Assembly: GCA_037447655.1 (NCBI GenBank)
Contig: JBBHKE010001165.1
Coordinates: 1-64,000 of the forward strand
Origin: Zygnema cylindricum
Lineage: Eukaryota; Streptophyta; Zygnematophyceae; Zygnematales; Zygnemataceae
Reading direction: 5' to 3'
DNA length: 64,000 nucleotides
Below are positions 34,212 through 46,160 of this stretch, piece after piece. Each line of letters begins with the position of its first letter. The stretch's first letter is position 1. A model generated the notes under the pieces. It made no database searches, was not told the DNA's origin, and saw only the letters and a program-made list of their open reading frames with translations. The position numbers were made by a program, and so were the translations under genes.

Positions 34212-34339
34212 TTTCTCATACAGAACTACGTTTTGGACGAAAACGACAGGAAAAAGTCGATACTTTTATACATGGGGACATACCATAAGTGAAAGGGTGT
34301 TCATCCCTCTGATCTACTACCCTCCTCTCCCTCCAGGTT

Positions 34340-34492
34340 CCCCTTGTAAATTTATTCAGGCCCTGGTACGTTCTTCGGTACGAAACGACTCTCGTACTAA
34401 AAGAAAAGTTAAATCTTTCGGGCGACGATATAGACATGAAGGACGTGACGGGCGTCTGCCACTTCAAACTGAAAGCCAAGTATTTTTTCTAA
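34340..34492 (+). pseudogene. LOR exon 1 fragment from a diverged paralogue
   Basis: The frame reads LVNLFRPWYVLRYETTLVL, then K-E-K-L-N-L-S-G-D-D and KDVTGVCHFKLKAK, the counterpart of the 3' part of exon 1 of the gene at 18190. A GT donor at 34480 in the same phase (2) as that gene is present; read through, it stops at 34490. The proline-rich leader upstream (YYPPLPPG) is in another frame. It keeps about six residues (around L-S-G-D-D) missing from the intact gene. No further exons found downstream. Confidence 0.75.
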
Positions 34493-34552
34493 CTTTTGAC
34501 CGTTACGTTTAACACCTTTTTTGAATTTTTCCTTAAATATGGTAAAGTACAG

Positions 34553-35058
34553 TACACCGTGAATCGTAATTAGAGTACTCAAAAAATTAGAGTACAAAAA
34601 CTTAAAAAATAACTCGAGTAATTAACGCTAATTTATATGATAAAGTTTTTTCAACTATGAAGTTTACTCTAATTTATTTAAGTACTCTAATTTGGCACGC
34701 TAATATCCTCTCCTGTAAATAAGGGGTATTTGTACAGAATTTGGCAAAACGTACAGTTTATCGTCACTATGACGTTTGAACTACACGGTTTGTTAAAACG
34801 CAGTTACATGATAACGGCCTGTATTGAATCATTAGTTGTACTTTTTTACTTAATAAAGTACAATTCTGCACGGTCGGAGGTCGTCCGTACTCCACACTAT
34901 TGAGAATGAACCTATATTAGAATTAAAAACGCTAATTAAACTGTACCTTAAATAGAATAAGGAAAAAATTGAAATCGTTTACTCTATTTCATGTGATAGA
35001 GTCGAAATTTTGAGCGACCGAATTAGAGTAAATCACTCTAATTACGATTCGAGGTGTA
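34553..35058 (+). mobile_element. TA-type MITE (TIR CACCGTGAATCGTAATTAGAG)
   Basis: 506 bp, TACACCGTGAATCGTAATTAG to CTAATTACGATTCGAGGTGTA. Termini are a diverged version of the CACCGCCAATCG ends and closest to those at 29401. No coding. Confidence 0.75.
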
Positions 35059-35091
35059 CTTGTTTTACATTCATATCGTTACGCTTTTTGG

Positions 35092-35450
35092 TAATGTTGA
35101 GTATCGGGTAAAATTATATCACGATAAGTTCAATATGTCGATAATTGATCGGTCAGAGGCCTCGATATATTGTACCGCGACCAACATATTATACCGCGCT
35201 GCTTTTGGTACAACCTGGGTGTTCGTACGAATACAATACGAAAAATCCCACAGAGCCCGCGCCACGGGGGGGGGGAGGGTACGGAAACAAATTGACATAC
35301 CGTCACTTCGATATATCGCGATTGGAATATATCGCAAAAATATACCGATATTTAGCTCCTCGATATATCGAGGCGATATATTCCATTATCGGGTACCGAA
35401 ATTTAGGTACATATGTAATATCGGCAAGGGGCCTTCGATACCCAACATTA
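35092..35450 (+). mobile_element. hAT-type MITE, copy 2, with exact 8-bp target duplication
   Basis: TAATGTTGAGTATCGGGTAAA to CGATACCCAACATTA, 359 bp, flanked on both sides by CTTTTTGG (35084-35091, 35451-35458). The exact 8-bp duplication supports a hAT-type transposase in trans. A G-rich run near 35268-35280 is at the position of the hairpin in the first copy. Confidence 0.85.
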
Positions 35451-35529
35451 CTTTTTGGCTTTTGAATTTTGAATTTTGAAATTTGAAATTTGAATTTTGA
35501 ATTTTGAATTTTGAAAAGCTGACGCGAAG

Positions 35530-35746
35530 TACACCGCGTATTGCTGCTTAACGTTTTCTTCGCCTCTTAAAATATGTTTTTTCCGTGAGCACTTGTCGGA
35601 TTGTTGATCCGACGGTCGCGATTGAAAGGTAAGATCCTCGCCTTCAAATTGGCGCTCTCCAATCTAAAAATTGAACACGTGTGCTCGTCGGAGAGATGTT
35701 TTAATTGGCGGAAAATAAGTCAACGCTAATAGCGATACGTGTTGTA
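35530..35746. mobile_element. small TA-type MITE
   Basis: TACACCGCGTATTGCTGCTTA to CTAATAGCGATACGTGTTGTA; 217 bp. Interior ('cacttgtcggattgttgatccgacgg') matches the small MITE in the LOR arms. Confidence 0.65.
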
Positions 35747-37907
35747 CTTGTAGATTTTGATTTTTTGGTGCTTTTACATTTTGATCACTTATAAAGTATT
35801 TTTTTTTTCCTTTACATTTTCGTCGTTTAGAGCTCAACCGAAACCGTGACCGACCGTTAACCGACCGCTTGCGCCGAATCCGGAACGGATTCGGTTGCGA
35901 AATTTTGAGGGCCGGGCGGTTACGGTTGGTTGATTTACCAGGAAAAAAAAACGGTTGGTTACAGTCGGTCATCAAGAACCAAAAAAACTGAAACTTTTGT
36001 ACAGTCCATTTAATCTTACATTATTGTACTTTGTACTCTTTGGTATCGTGGAAGTACGTGACATCATGATTAACGTCTCAAATTTGACACGGTAGTAACA
36101 CTATTCATTTCACAAATCTTAGGGAACGCGACAAAGCGTCGCAAATTTGACACGTTAGTATACTATTCATTTCGAAAACCTTAGAGAACGCGACAAACCA
36201 TAATTGTTGGCTTATTCATATGTGGTACATTAGTTAATTTTGTACTTTTTAGGTTTAGGGCGGGCACGGTTAGTGGCGAGAAATCGAGTTTCGGTTAACT
36301 TTTATTTTTGTAAACGACGGTCTGTTAACGGTTAACAATTTTGGAGCGTGACAAAATCCGGTCGGGCGTCGGTTACTCAGATTTTGAAAAAAAAAACAAC
36401 GGTCGGTTTCGATTACGTAAATTTTTGACTTTTGCGACCTCTGCGATCCAGGTACAAAAGGGGTAAAATCAGTTGTAGTGTTGGGTATCGAGGACCACTT
36501 GCCGATACTCGATATCTACAGAATTTTAGAATTTCCAGGTACAAAAGGCATAGAAATAGTCTAATGTATTGGCTCATTATGTGCAACCAATCAATCAATA
36601 TGGCATTCAAACATGCTATGGGGTTCCTTACTTGCAATCAATTAATTGAAACGTCTAGAGCCAACACGTTCGGACTCAGTAATGGAGGTTCAGCTGTAAC
36701 ATGGAATTGTACTCTTGACTTACACAAGGTTCTTTGTTTCCGAATTTTAGTTTAACACCTAAGGTTCCGTGCACACCTATGGACACCTGTTTCATTTTAT
36801 TACTAGAACTTACTAAGGCGACATGCAAGTGCTCTATTGGCGGACTAAATGTAATATTACGACTTAGCTGTAAAAACACCATCACTCCCATTGTTGAATT
36901 TCCCATGAAATTTATTAGAGGTAAATCAAGCAACATGCATAAATAATATTGATTCTTTTTGGGAGGAGCCCTTAGCCTCAAGGTGAGCATTATTTTTACT
37001 AATCTATGGTCGTCCTACATTTATGATTTTTTTTTACCAATATAAGCTGGTGGCTTTTTGATTGGGATTAAAATCTTATTCACGTCTTAATCTAGACGAG
37101 CTATTAAGAAAGGTTTGCTAGCCTTTACAACTCACAAAATTTGTTCATATTTATGGGTGGAAAAACCAAAGAAGGAAATGACGATAATGGCCCTAAAAGT
37201 TCGTAAATCTATCAGCAACCCGAACAACAAAAATTATAAAAAAAAAAAACAGCAATTGAGCTAATATGTCGTCTCAAATAGATAGCGTTGGCGATACATG
37301 TCGTCCTTGATACAAACCTAGCGACGTATCGTTGCGGTGTGGCATTAAACCCTGTATATTTGTCGTGTGTGGTAGGTTACATGTAGCAACTCAGTTGGCT
37401 GTATAGAATTACAAAAGAGTATTAAAATCACCTTCAGGTTCTAAAACATGTGCTATGTGTCTGTTTATGTGGTGTGAACGTAGATGACTTCAATCACAGA
37501 TGGTGTTATAGCTCCTAGAATTGAGGCTTTTTATGTGTGAGAAGAGTTTATTGCTTAATTCCCTTCGATGACGAATTATTATGCAATGATTGCAGAAATT
37601 ATGATTTTAACGAATTCTCGGCAATTTATACAAACAATTATTGTTCGTCAACACTAAATTATGTCCGCGTTTGTACGGATGCTATACGGTAACTCCATCT
37701 TGCGGTCGGTTGTTTGTCATAATCAGATTTGTGGGCGATCTGCTGTCTCGCGTCGGAAGCAGCAGCCGTCACGTCACATTAACCCCTACGATTGACGGGC
37801 ACATATGGACGAAAGAAGTTGACAAGGGAGGGAAAATGGAAAGAAAACCCCATCTTTCCGTTCAGCGTTTTCCCGAATTTATTATTTTCACCCGTTTCCA
37901 GCTACAG
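35747..37907. other. spacer with no recognised gene; one hAT-MITE end
   Basis: A lone hAT-type MITE end (TAGTGTTGGGTATCGAGGACC) is at about 36474-36500. Overlapping open frames on both strands at 36676-36990 have no motif I know. 35830-36420 contains repeated 'cgaccg' and 'cggtcggtt' words. Confidence 0.4.
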
Positions 37908-38098
37908 TTCACCGCGGATAGTTATTAGTGTCAAAGTTTAAATAGCGTAAAAAAAATAATTAGTGTTATTGATTCTAATTTAGTGCGAGAGACAGGGCAG
38001 AATATGGTTCACGTCCTTATATAGAGTTAGTAATTCTATTTCGGGAAAAAAATCAAAATTTTAAGAACCCAAAGACATTAATAACGATTCACAGTGTA
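37908..38098. mobile_element. small TA-type MITE
   Basis: TTCACCGCGGATAGTTATTAG to CATTAATAACGATTCACAGTGTA; 191 bp. Diverged member of the CACCG...ATTAG group. Confidence 0.55.
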
Positions 38099-39304
38099 CC
38101 TTACAACGTTTATCGCGCTTAAAAGTCAACGGTTTTTGTCGCCCCTTTACTCAGCACTTCTTTGTGCACACATGTTTGATTTTCGTTTGGAGCACAAATC
38201 TGAAGTGCAAAGATATGTGTAAAACTGTAAATACTATATCCGATAACTTCGTACAATAGTTAAACTATGCGTATAATAAGAGATACATGATATACTGTCG
38301 CAATGATAGGGTATCCAGAATTTTTTATATAGGCATATTAATGATGTTATACTATTATAGTGCGCATATAACTCAGAGTTACATTTAGGTATTTAGCATT
38401 AGCTAGGCCTATATATAGAAAAAGAACGGTATTCTTCACCGCTTATTAACACGCAAAAAACAACAAAAATAGAATAAAGGAGAAAAAGGAGAAAATTGAC
38501 CCGTTCTGTTACCGTTTTCTATGATTTGCCAATTTATGACCGTCTAGATCAAAATCTTAAGGCCAAAGCGTGTGAAAAACCTTAAATATTGAAAAATAAA
38601 ACAAAGGCAGTGGAGGTTTACCCTACGACAATTCGCACCAACAGTACACAAAGTACCACTTATTGTATTTTGTCGTCACTCAAAATATCTTTTCCATGTG
38701 CACACGTGTCAAATTTCTGGTTGAAGACCGCTAATTAAAGATGAAAATATTAACTTTCAACCGCAACCGTCCAAATTAAAACCAGACATTAGCGCATGGA
38801 AAAAATAAACGAAAAGTACACTAATTTTTGTGCATATAATACGATGAAAAGCACGCCACGTGAGCTATTAAGAAATAAACTATACCTTTTCATAATGACC
38901 GTCAAATAAAAATGTGATAGCTGTGCACATATAAAGGATTTTACCTCATTTGCATAGAAAAAATCGCGATAACAAATTAAAATAGTACGATCCGTGCATA
39001 AAAAAGTACAAGTGTACGAAAATCAGTAAGTGCACCTAGTGAAAGCACTTTGATATACAAAAGCATATTTTTTTTTCGACTTAAGTCGATATGTGCTCTC
39101 TCCCTCTCCACCTTTCCCTCCAACCTCTCCCTCCACTCTCCTCTCCCCCCCTTTTTTTTGTCATCACTCCTTCCTATCACTCCATTTAGACTTCCCACGA
39201 CTTTTCCATCTTTTCCTTCTTCTTCTCCCTTGTTTCACCCTTTCGTCCCTCTCCCCACCCCTGCCTTCTTCCCTCATTATCTCGCCTCCTCCATCAGACT
39301 GTTT
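38099..39304. other. spacer, no gene called
   Basis: AT-rich to 39060, then a pyrimidine-rich block 39090-39300 resembling the intron ends of the LOR genes and ending in 'ccatcag'. No LOR exon follows on this strand that I can confirm. Confidence 0.4.
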
Positions 39305-39441
39305 TTTAGTGCCGAAAATGAAACAAATTTGGGTATTAACAAAATGTATAAGAGAAAAAACAAAAAGAGCAGGACAAAAAAAAGAAAAAAACTTCAACAA
39401 GATTGTGAAATGACTTCAAAAGCAAAAAAGTACAAGGTAAA

Positions 39442-40517
39442 TGTTAAAATGTGTGTATTTTCTAGGTCTGTATTTGTCTATGTTGAAAAGAAGTAATTAA
39501 TATTCACTTCTTAATTTAGACTCTAAAGTGAAAAGAGAGAGAGAGAGTCACCATGGCTGCCGCCATTGTCCGAAAGAAACATGCAGATAGATTAATAAAT
39601 TACTCAAAGTTGCCCTAAACAGGATTTGAGCTCGGGTCTATGGATTACTATATAAACGTATACATTGACCATTAAGGCGTTAACAAAACGATAGACGTTT
39701 ACGGTTCGAAAATTAATTAAAGTGTCACGCAAACGTCACTTTCATTTAAACATACCAAAATTGACGAAACGACATTCATAGTCAAACGTCGCTCGCAGAA
39801 GCGAATCTAACCGTGTAATATACATGATCGGACGAAAGACGTCGCCCTCGCCAAACCCGAATGAATCTTTGGCGGCTTTTGGACATAGCAGCGTGCAGTG
39901 CCACGTGGCGCCACATAATTGGACGCCGAAAAGATGAGAGGAGGAACGATGGCTCCTAAGTTGGCAAGTGTCAACCACAAGGCCATGTTGTACAATGGCC
40001 GTAGAAGTAGTAAAATCGGCCACTGTACCTTCTTGTACTATACACTCATTTTGATTGGCATAGGGTAGAGTAGTAGGTAGTTGTGAGTAGGAGTAAAGGG
40101 ACTTATCGTGTTTTAGGCGCCTCTCTCCAGGTGACCTTTTCAATTTATAGGCCATCTTTGGCTTGCCATAACTAACTCCTCAAGGGAGCAAATTCAGTGA
40201 TTCTTTTTGCCGCTGACTCACAAAAGTCCAAGCTACACAGGGGTGTAGTCAGTCAGAGTTTTTTTTTGTCAGGGTGGTGGCTTTTCTAAGGGAAAGTCAA
40301 AGTGGGGAATGTTGTCCAAAACACATATTCAAGCTTTGCATTCTGTGGTGAAAATGAGCACACAGAAAGTCTTCTTTCACAAGGGTGAAGTTGTATACGA
40401 GTTTTGACTGTCAAGGTGTCAGTCATTTGGGTTTCTATAAACTTGGAGTCGGCACTATCTACATAAGCTTCTTTAGGTCGGCGATTTCTGTGGGAAAATA
40501 GAACTTATAGAATTTCA
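39442..40517 (+). mobile_element. solo LTR of copia family 2, copy 2
   Basis: 1076 bp, TGTTAAAATG...GAATTTCA, with exact 5-bp duplication GTAAA (39437-39441, 40518-40522). More diverged than the copy at 32971: the Gag start codon at its end reads ATA. The 21640 copy of the host segment gives the empty site. Confidence 0.88.
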
Positions 40518-40877
40518 GTAAAATACAGTAGTTAAACAGTACACAAGTTTACAAGGACAACGTCAAGTATAGAAGTTTAAAAAGACACAAGGTAAAACAG
40601 AGGCTAAAGTACAATAAGTACAGAGTACAAAAGTACACCCTAAAATAAGTAGCTTAAAAAGTACAATATGGCATGAAGTAACGAAATTACAAGATAAAAT
40701 ACACGAAGTACAAAGTACAATAAATACATCGTACAATAACAACTGAACTTTTAAGTTTTCTGAAATAAAAACCTTAAGCTTCTTCTATAAATACAATGTA
40801 TATACATCATAGTGTGACCCCGGGGAAAAAAAAAGAGAAGGGAAGAAATTCTTATCAAAAACCTAATTGTTGTTCTC

Positions 40878-40968
40878 TTATTGATTTGTTTCGATGTACA
40901 TTTTTTTGATAACAGTAACGAAGATGACCTTAAGAGTCATATCGACGCCCGGAAAAATTCGTAATTTA
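40878..40968 (-). pseudogene. C-terminal fragment of the second LOR paralogue
   Basis: Minus strand: FFPGVDMTLKVIFVTVIKKMY followed by a stop at 40878-40880, matching the end of the exon at 21980-22170 and the LOR C-terminal helix. Only about 30 codons remain. Confidence 0.65.
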
Positions 40969-40989
40969 ATGTCTGTCGTTCAAATAAAT

Positions 40990-41635
40990 GTCCGATCAAT
41001 ATTTTTTTTCAGGCAGAAGACGGCATACGATATTTATACTATTTCTATGTAATATATCCCGTAAGTCTAGGTAATCGGTATGGTCTGCATGTTCATCTTT
41101 AAATAGCTATCGTACCCTTTATATCCACAACAGGCGTCTTAGATTCCGAAGACAGGACTTCTAGCTATTCCTAACCAGACCAGGATCAATTCCTATTTCT
41201 CCTTCTCTGATCTCTCTGATCCATCTTTGTTCTCTCTCTCTACTACCTCTCTCAGAAAGGAGAGAGGCGTTAAAACCTAAATAAAGCCCTTTTGTTTTGT
41301 TCTTTAGAGTCGTCATGGATGCCAGAACCAACCTGAAAATCGATGATAGATACATATTTCAACATAATTAACTCTTATAAAACAAAGCATCGCGTCATTA
41401 TTATCTTTAAGAACCCTTATTAACGTACAATATCGAGGAACAACGGACATAGGGCCAACTTTTCTGACAACAACCGTTGCGTAAACGTTACAACCATTTA
41501 AGTAACACATCTTACAATTGGACAAAAAGTGCACGCTTTACGACATAGCGCTGACGATTAACTATGGTAAAATAGTCTGACATGAAGGATGAATCTTGTA
41601 CTTGACCGCGTACAATTTCAAAAAAGATGTACAGT
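40990..41635. other. spacer, no gene
   Basis: No recognisable coding or repeat. Purine/pyrimidine tracts at 41200-41260. Confidence 0.4.
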
Positions 41636-41819
41636 TACCTATATTAGTGTAAACATGTTTGCGAATTACATTTTTTTTTTCAAAGACCCAAATTAGCATT
41701 TTTAAAAAATTAGATTGTATGTTTTTTTTGAAAAATTTCAAATTCCTAATTAGCGTAAATCCCTGTTATTATTTTTGTACGCTAGAGAAACTTGTACGCT
41801 AATAGCAATTGGCGGTGTA
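41636..41819 (-). mobile_element. TA-type MITE, copy 5, truncated
   Basis: Right 180 bp of the family: 'attagtgtaaacatgtttgcg', 'tttcaaattcctaattagcg' and terminus GCTAATAGCAATTGGCGGTGTA. The other end is missing. Confidence 0.7.
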
Positions 41820-42490
41820 GTGTCTTCAAGAAGGAGACTCGTAGATGACCGGACGTGTAAAGTGTTTACGTGTGGAAATATCACGTACTTGTCGTGTGCC
41901 TTCGGACATTTGCCATGCACCTTCCGACAGGCGGGAATCAAATCCAACGAAAACCACAAAAAAAAAATCTTTGTTGAAGAATGTGCCGTGACCCCTCCTC
42001 CACGATCTGCAGACATCCGAAATTTGCGGCGCCACGACGAAACACGAACGACAAAACAACTACAAAAAATACAAAACACGAACGTGCAAATTGTACATTC
42101 CCGTAATTTAATCTTGCAACTGGATGTAGGAATACAAGTTCAGATATTGTGATTTTGGAATCTTTGACTCATATTTCAAAAGTAGGCGTTTTCATGGTAG
42201 ACATTTGGTAGGCTCACACAACTTGGCACAAAACTCGCGTAGAGTAGGCATACTGTATATAGATGCGTTGTGAACACTATTGTACGAGCGTACAAATCTG
42301 ACGCATGATCATAGTACAGCGCACGCCGCCGGACGAAATTTCTTAGCAAAGTGACACAGCTTAGGATGACATTCCACGGTAAATAAAACCCATAACATTT
42401 TGTTTTTATCGTCCCATACTGCCTGGTTAATCAATTTGAGGCTTTATTTAGTGTGTCTTTTAAAATTGCAAACGCTAATATGACAGATTG
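41820..42490. other. spacer, no gene called
   Basis: Open frames on both strands at 41750-42152 overlap each other and show no domain. Confidence 0.4.
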
Positions 42491-43549
42491 TGAAATTCTG
42501 AGACCTCCATAAGTCCTCAGAGTAAACAGCTTCGAACAAGCCTCTAGGATAACCCTGACCCCTTTGTGTTTTATCAAGAACAACTGCCACCCAGGCAAAC
42601 AAAAACTTTGACCAACTTATGAAGGCAAGACTCCCATGAGTCGATAGCAAAAAGAATCTCTGAATTTGCTCCCCTGAGCAGTAAGTTATGGAGGGTCAAA
42701 GTTGACCTTTTGTACAGAAGCTCTTTGGGAGAGAGGGTCCTATCTCCTAATTTTTCTAAGTCCTATCTCTCTCACAGACTCTATCTACTGATGTAGGGAG
42801 CCAATCAGATTACTCCTCCATACAAAAAAATACAGCTGTCGGCGTACTTTCTGTACGGCCATTGTATGACATAACCTAAATGTTGACACGTGGTATGTCC
42901 GGATTCGCTCCTTTAATCTTCGGAGATGCCGCGATCCAATGTTATTCCGCCACGTGTCATCCGATGTGGCGATGACCACAAACCGCTGAAATCTTCTTGC
43001 GCGATCTCGGCGTTAATTTCGGCCGTCTAATTAAATTCACATTAAATCGAAGCCGTAATAAATACATGCGCGGTATTCGTTTCGCTAAAGAAGTAAATGC
43101 GCGGTATTCGTTTCTTATCCGTACCGTAATCCGTACTTTACATTACTGGATCTATGTCTCCCGTAAAACTGTTTCAGTTAAATGAACTATCCTACGTATT
43201 AATGTTTAAGTAATTGTCAAACCGTGTAATACGTAATACTATGTCTAGACTTAACGGTTAAGGCTACTGGCTACCGGCTGATTACTGCCTGGCAAGTTCC
43301 AGAATCAAATCCTGGAGGCGGCACATATATTTTAGTTAATATATTCTAAATTATAAGGAAACTAATATTTATATCGCGTAAACCTCTGGATAGCCTAGGT
43401 AGCCATGGCTCTAGCTTCATCTCCAATTTCTCAGTGACTGCGACAAGTTTGAGGGTTAGAGAGAGAAGTTAGAGGTAGACTGCCTCGGCTTCTTTCTATA
43501 TTTCTATTTAGACATAGAAAATACAAGAAATGGACCATTAATTTCTACA
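42491..43549 (-). repeat. 3' LTR of copia copy C
   Basis: 1059 bp, TGAAATTCTG...TTTCTACA on the plus strand (element sense TGTAGAAATT...GAATTTCA). Carries the antisense tRNA-like stretch at 43250-43325. Confidence 0.88.
43250..43325 (+). other. tRNA-like sequence antisense within a copia LTR
   Basis: 'acggttaaggc' resembles a class II tRNA A box, and 'gaatcaaatcc' resembles a B box (GGTTCRANTCC) inside a T-arm-like foldback followed by 'ggcggcac'. The same arrangement is at 51595-51665, where the T arm is perfect (CCAAG-ATCAAAT-CTTGG). Not a functional tRNA gene: no acceptor or anticodon arm pairs. Confidence 0.45.
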
Positions 43550-43562
43550 CTCCCCTTATTTT
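43550..43562 (-). other. polypurine tract of copia copy C
   Basis: Minus strand 'aaaataaggggag' next to the 3' LTR. Confidence 0.7.
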
Positions 43563-44576
43563 CTAGTCAATCTTTAATTTCAGACCACACTTCTCCCTGC
43601 AGAAAATTAACTTAGGGGAAGGCACACGTTTGGTCATCATATCTGCTACCATCTCACTATCAGGTTGGTACTCTAAACTGGTTATTTTGTTTTCTACTTT
43701 CTCTCTAACAAAGTTGAGTCTAATGTCCATGTGTTTGGCTTTTAAATGATGTTTAGGATTGGCAGAAATAGCGATTGCTGCCTGATTATCACAAAATCTT
43801 TTATGCACACCACTCTTAAGGTGACGAAGCTCACCAAGCAAAGACTTGACCCACATCAATTCTTTTACAGCAGAGAAAGAGACCATATACGCAGCCTCCA
43901 TGGTGGAATGAGCAATAACCTTTTGCTGTTTGCTACTCCAACAGCAAGCCCCATCACCCACATATAATACATATCGAGAAGTGCATCTCCTCATCGGAGC
44001 ATCACAATAACTGACATCACTCCAAGTAGTGATATAAGTATTCTCCCCACCCAAATGCAACCATAGATCCCTAGTTTCTATCAAATATCTAAGGACTCTT
44101 TTAGGTGCCTCCTTATCCCTCTTAGTGGGAACATTTAGACTTCTACTCAGCACTCCTACATCTGCAGCTAAATCTGGCCGTGTACAATTCATAAAATAGA
44201 TTAGACTTCCCACTACTTGCCTGTAAGGAATAGTCTGCATGAACTTCTGTTCATCAGGAGATAATTCCTCGTCTAAGATTATGACTCCTTCTTCCTCACT
44301 CCCCTCACTTCCCTTCTTCAACTCCATTAGAGTTGTACAACTATTAGCTTTATCCATCTGAAACTTTTCAAGCATGTTCCCTATTGCTTCCTTTTGAGTC
44401 AATCTTATAATTTTTCTTTTTCGGTCTCTTTCTACTTGAATTCCCAAAATATATTTTGCTTCCCCCATATCCTTCATTTCAAATCTCCCCTTAAGATCCG
44501 TTTTCAGTTTGTTAATTTTTTCCATTGATTTACTTAAAACAAGCAAATCATCAACATAAATTGCAATAATTATAAA
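43563..44576 (-). pseudogene. copia RT C-terminal half and RNase H, copy C
   Basis: Continuous minus-strand frame. It starts just after the RT active site, which is present as IAIYVDDLLVLSK near 44530-44560. Then FEMKDMGEAKYILGIQ, QVVGSLIYFMNCTRPDLAAD and RNase H with WSDVSYCDAP, AHSTMEAAYMV, FCDNQAAIA and AKHMDIRLNFVREK, ending in KCGLKLKID. In copia elements RT/RNase H copies RNA into DNA in the virus-like particle. The frame upstream is broken, so no full Pol can be made. Some substitutions hit conserved sites (EAEYM to EAAYM, SDASYAD to SDVSYCD). Confidence 0.85.
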
Positions 44577-45265
44577 ACCTTCCTCATCTTCGAAAACATA
44601 GATTGAGTGACCTGAGCTGATCCAGATATATCCCAGACCGGTAAGAAACTGATCAAGCTTCTTATTCTAGTGTCTAGGCGCCTGTTTCAAACCATAAATA
44701 GATTTAATCAGCCGTCATACCTTACTCTCCTCTCCTTCCTCCACAAACCCTTCGGGTTGTCGCATGAAGATCTCCTCTTCCAATTCTCCATGGAAAAAGG
44801 TTGTCTTGATGTCCATCTGGTGCACTACCATGTCTTGCGCTGCTGCCAGACTGGGAAGTATGCGGACGGAGGGAAATTTGACGACCGGGGCAAAGGTTTC
44901 CTCGTAGTCAATTCCCTCTTTTGTGTAAACCCCTTTGCCACTAATTTGGCCTTGTAGCGCTCAATTGTGTTATCTAGGTTTATTTTTAATTTGAAAACCC
45001 ACTTACAACTGATTCGTTTTCAGTTAGGTGGACAATCCAACAACTCCCAAGTATCGGCTGCCATAATTGAGGCCATCTCCTCATTGATGGCTGTCTTCCA
45101 CCGGTTTCTTTCTGGACAAGTCATCGCCTCTCCATAAGTTTGAGGTTCATCTTGATGAGATAGTTTAGTTAACTTGTTATTAACCTGTTTTTCTTGTAGT
45201 CTTTTGCTACTTCTCCTTCCCCTCTCAAAATCTGAGGCCGAAATAGATGGTTCTCGTGGATTCTT
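44577..45265 (-). pseudogene. degenerate RT N-terminal half, copy C
   Basis: Minus-strand sequence still shows K-S-I-Y-G-L-K-Q-A-P near 44670-44700 and KLVAKG-like and EETF-like traces around 44880-44960, but stops and frameshifts break it throughout. Confidence 0.65.
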
Positions 45266-46160
45266 TCAAACAAACTCGGCTTCTCCCCTATCCCTTGATT
45301 CCGAATCAATTTCCACCACGTCTTCCGCTTCGGGTAGAGTTGTCACTGGAGTTTCCACAGCCGAGTCATTTTCGGTCTGATTTCTATCTGCAAGAATGTC
45401 ATCTTCTCTAAAACCCGGATAGTTAGGGAGCTCAAAGTCATCGGAATTTTCTGACTCAAATCTGATTTTTACTGACTTTGTATATTTGAAGGGATCCACA
45501 AACTTTCCTTCATCCATAACTACTAGATGCTTTACTAAGATTATATCTTCTCTTTTTAGATCATAAACTCTATATCCTTTAACATCTTCATCATATCCTA
45601 ATAAGTATCCCAGTTTTCCTTTGGGATCTAGCTTCCAATTAGACCGATCTGTATCTAGACTGAATTCTTGACTGCCGAAAACCTTTAAGTGAGATAAGTC
45701 TGGTTTCCGGCCTGTCCATCTCTCATAAGGTGTTTGATCTTTTATAGCTGAAGTAAGAACTCTATTTTTGAGGTAATTAGCACAATTCATTGCTTCTGCC
45801 CAAAACCTTTTTCCTATCTTCTTATCTGACAACATACTTCTAGCACTATCACTTAGTGTTCTATTTAACCTTTCAGCTACCCCATTCTGTTCCGGGTTTT
45901 CTGGAACTGTCTTTTGGTGTTGGACCCCATCTTTCCTTAGAAAATCCTCAATCTGGTTATAAGTATACTCTCACCCATTGTCACTCCTTATTCTCTTGAT
46001 TGGATTTTCATGGAGTTTTTTCGCTCCATGCTTTATATTGTCTAAAACAATCTTGAGTTTCGGACTTGTTTTTCAAAAAATACACATGGGAATACCGAGA
46101 CTAATCATTAGTGATAGTCATCATAAATCTCTTCCCATCCGGTGAGGGCACTTTAGCCCG
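45266..46160 (-). pseudogene. copia integrase core end and C-terminal region, copy C
   Basis: An open frame from 45835 to 45266 holds the conserved integrase C-terminal block (KRFWAEAMNCANYLKNRV, YERWTGRKPDLSHLKVFG, GYLLGYDEDVKGYRVYD), then an acidic linker to a stop. 45836-46160 encodes the D,D35E core (RSDNG..., NPEQNGVAER) with stops and frameshifts. Integrase inserts the cDNA; this copy is broken. Confidence 0.8.

Larger units (their letters stand above)
32109..34289 (-). mobile_element. type II TAAGGG-family MITE, inverted, split by a solo LTR
   Basis: Left end GGTCGTATCCCCATGTAATC and right end ACATGGGGACATACCATAAG. Removing the solo LTR (32971-34211) and one TTTCT gives one element collinear with the inverse of 54452-55402. 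Confidence 0.65.
39305..40985. repeat. second copy of the segment at 21508-22075, split by a solo LTR
   Basis: 39305-39441 and 40518-40985 together match 21508-22075, including 'gtgccgaaaatgaaacaaat' and the minus-strand end of the LOR paralogue. The match ends near 40985. Shows that the paralogue's 3' region was duplicated to a second site. Confidence 0.7.

Noticed and set aside
36676-36990. 104-aa minus-strand frame
   Set aside because: No recognisable domain, no splice context, and a competing frame on the other strand; not called as a gene.
38238-38275. loxP-like sequence (ataacttcgta...)
   Set aside because: Only one half-arm resembles loxP; the inverted second arm is absent and the spacer differs. 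Chance match in AT-rich DNA.
43250-43325. Functional tRNA gene
   Set aside because: B-box and T-arm resemblance only; no pairing acceptor stem or anticodon arm. Recorded as tRNA-like sequence.
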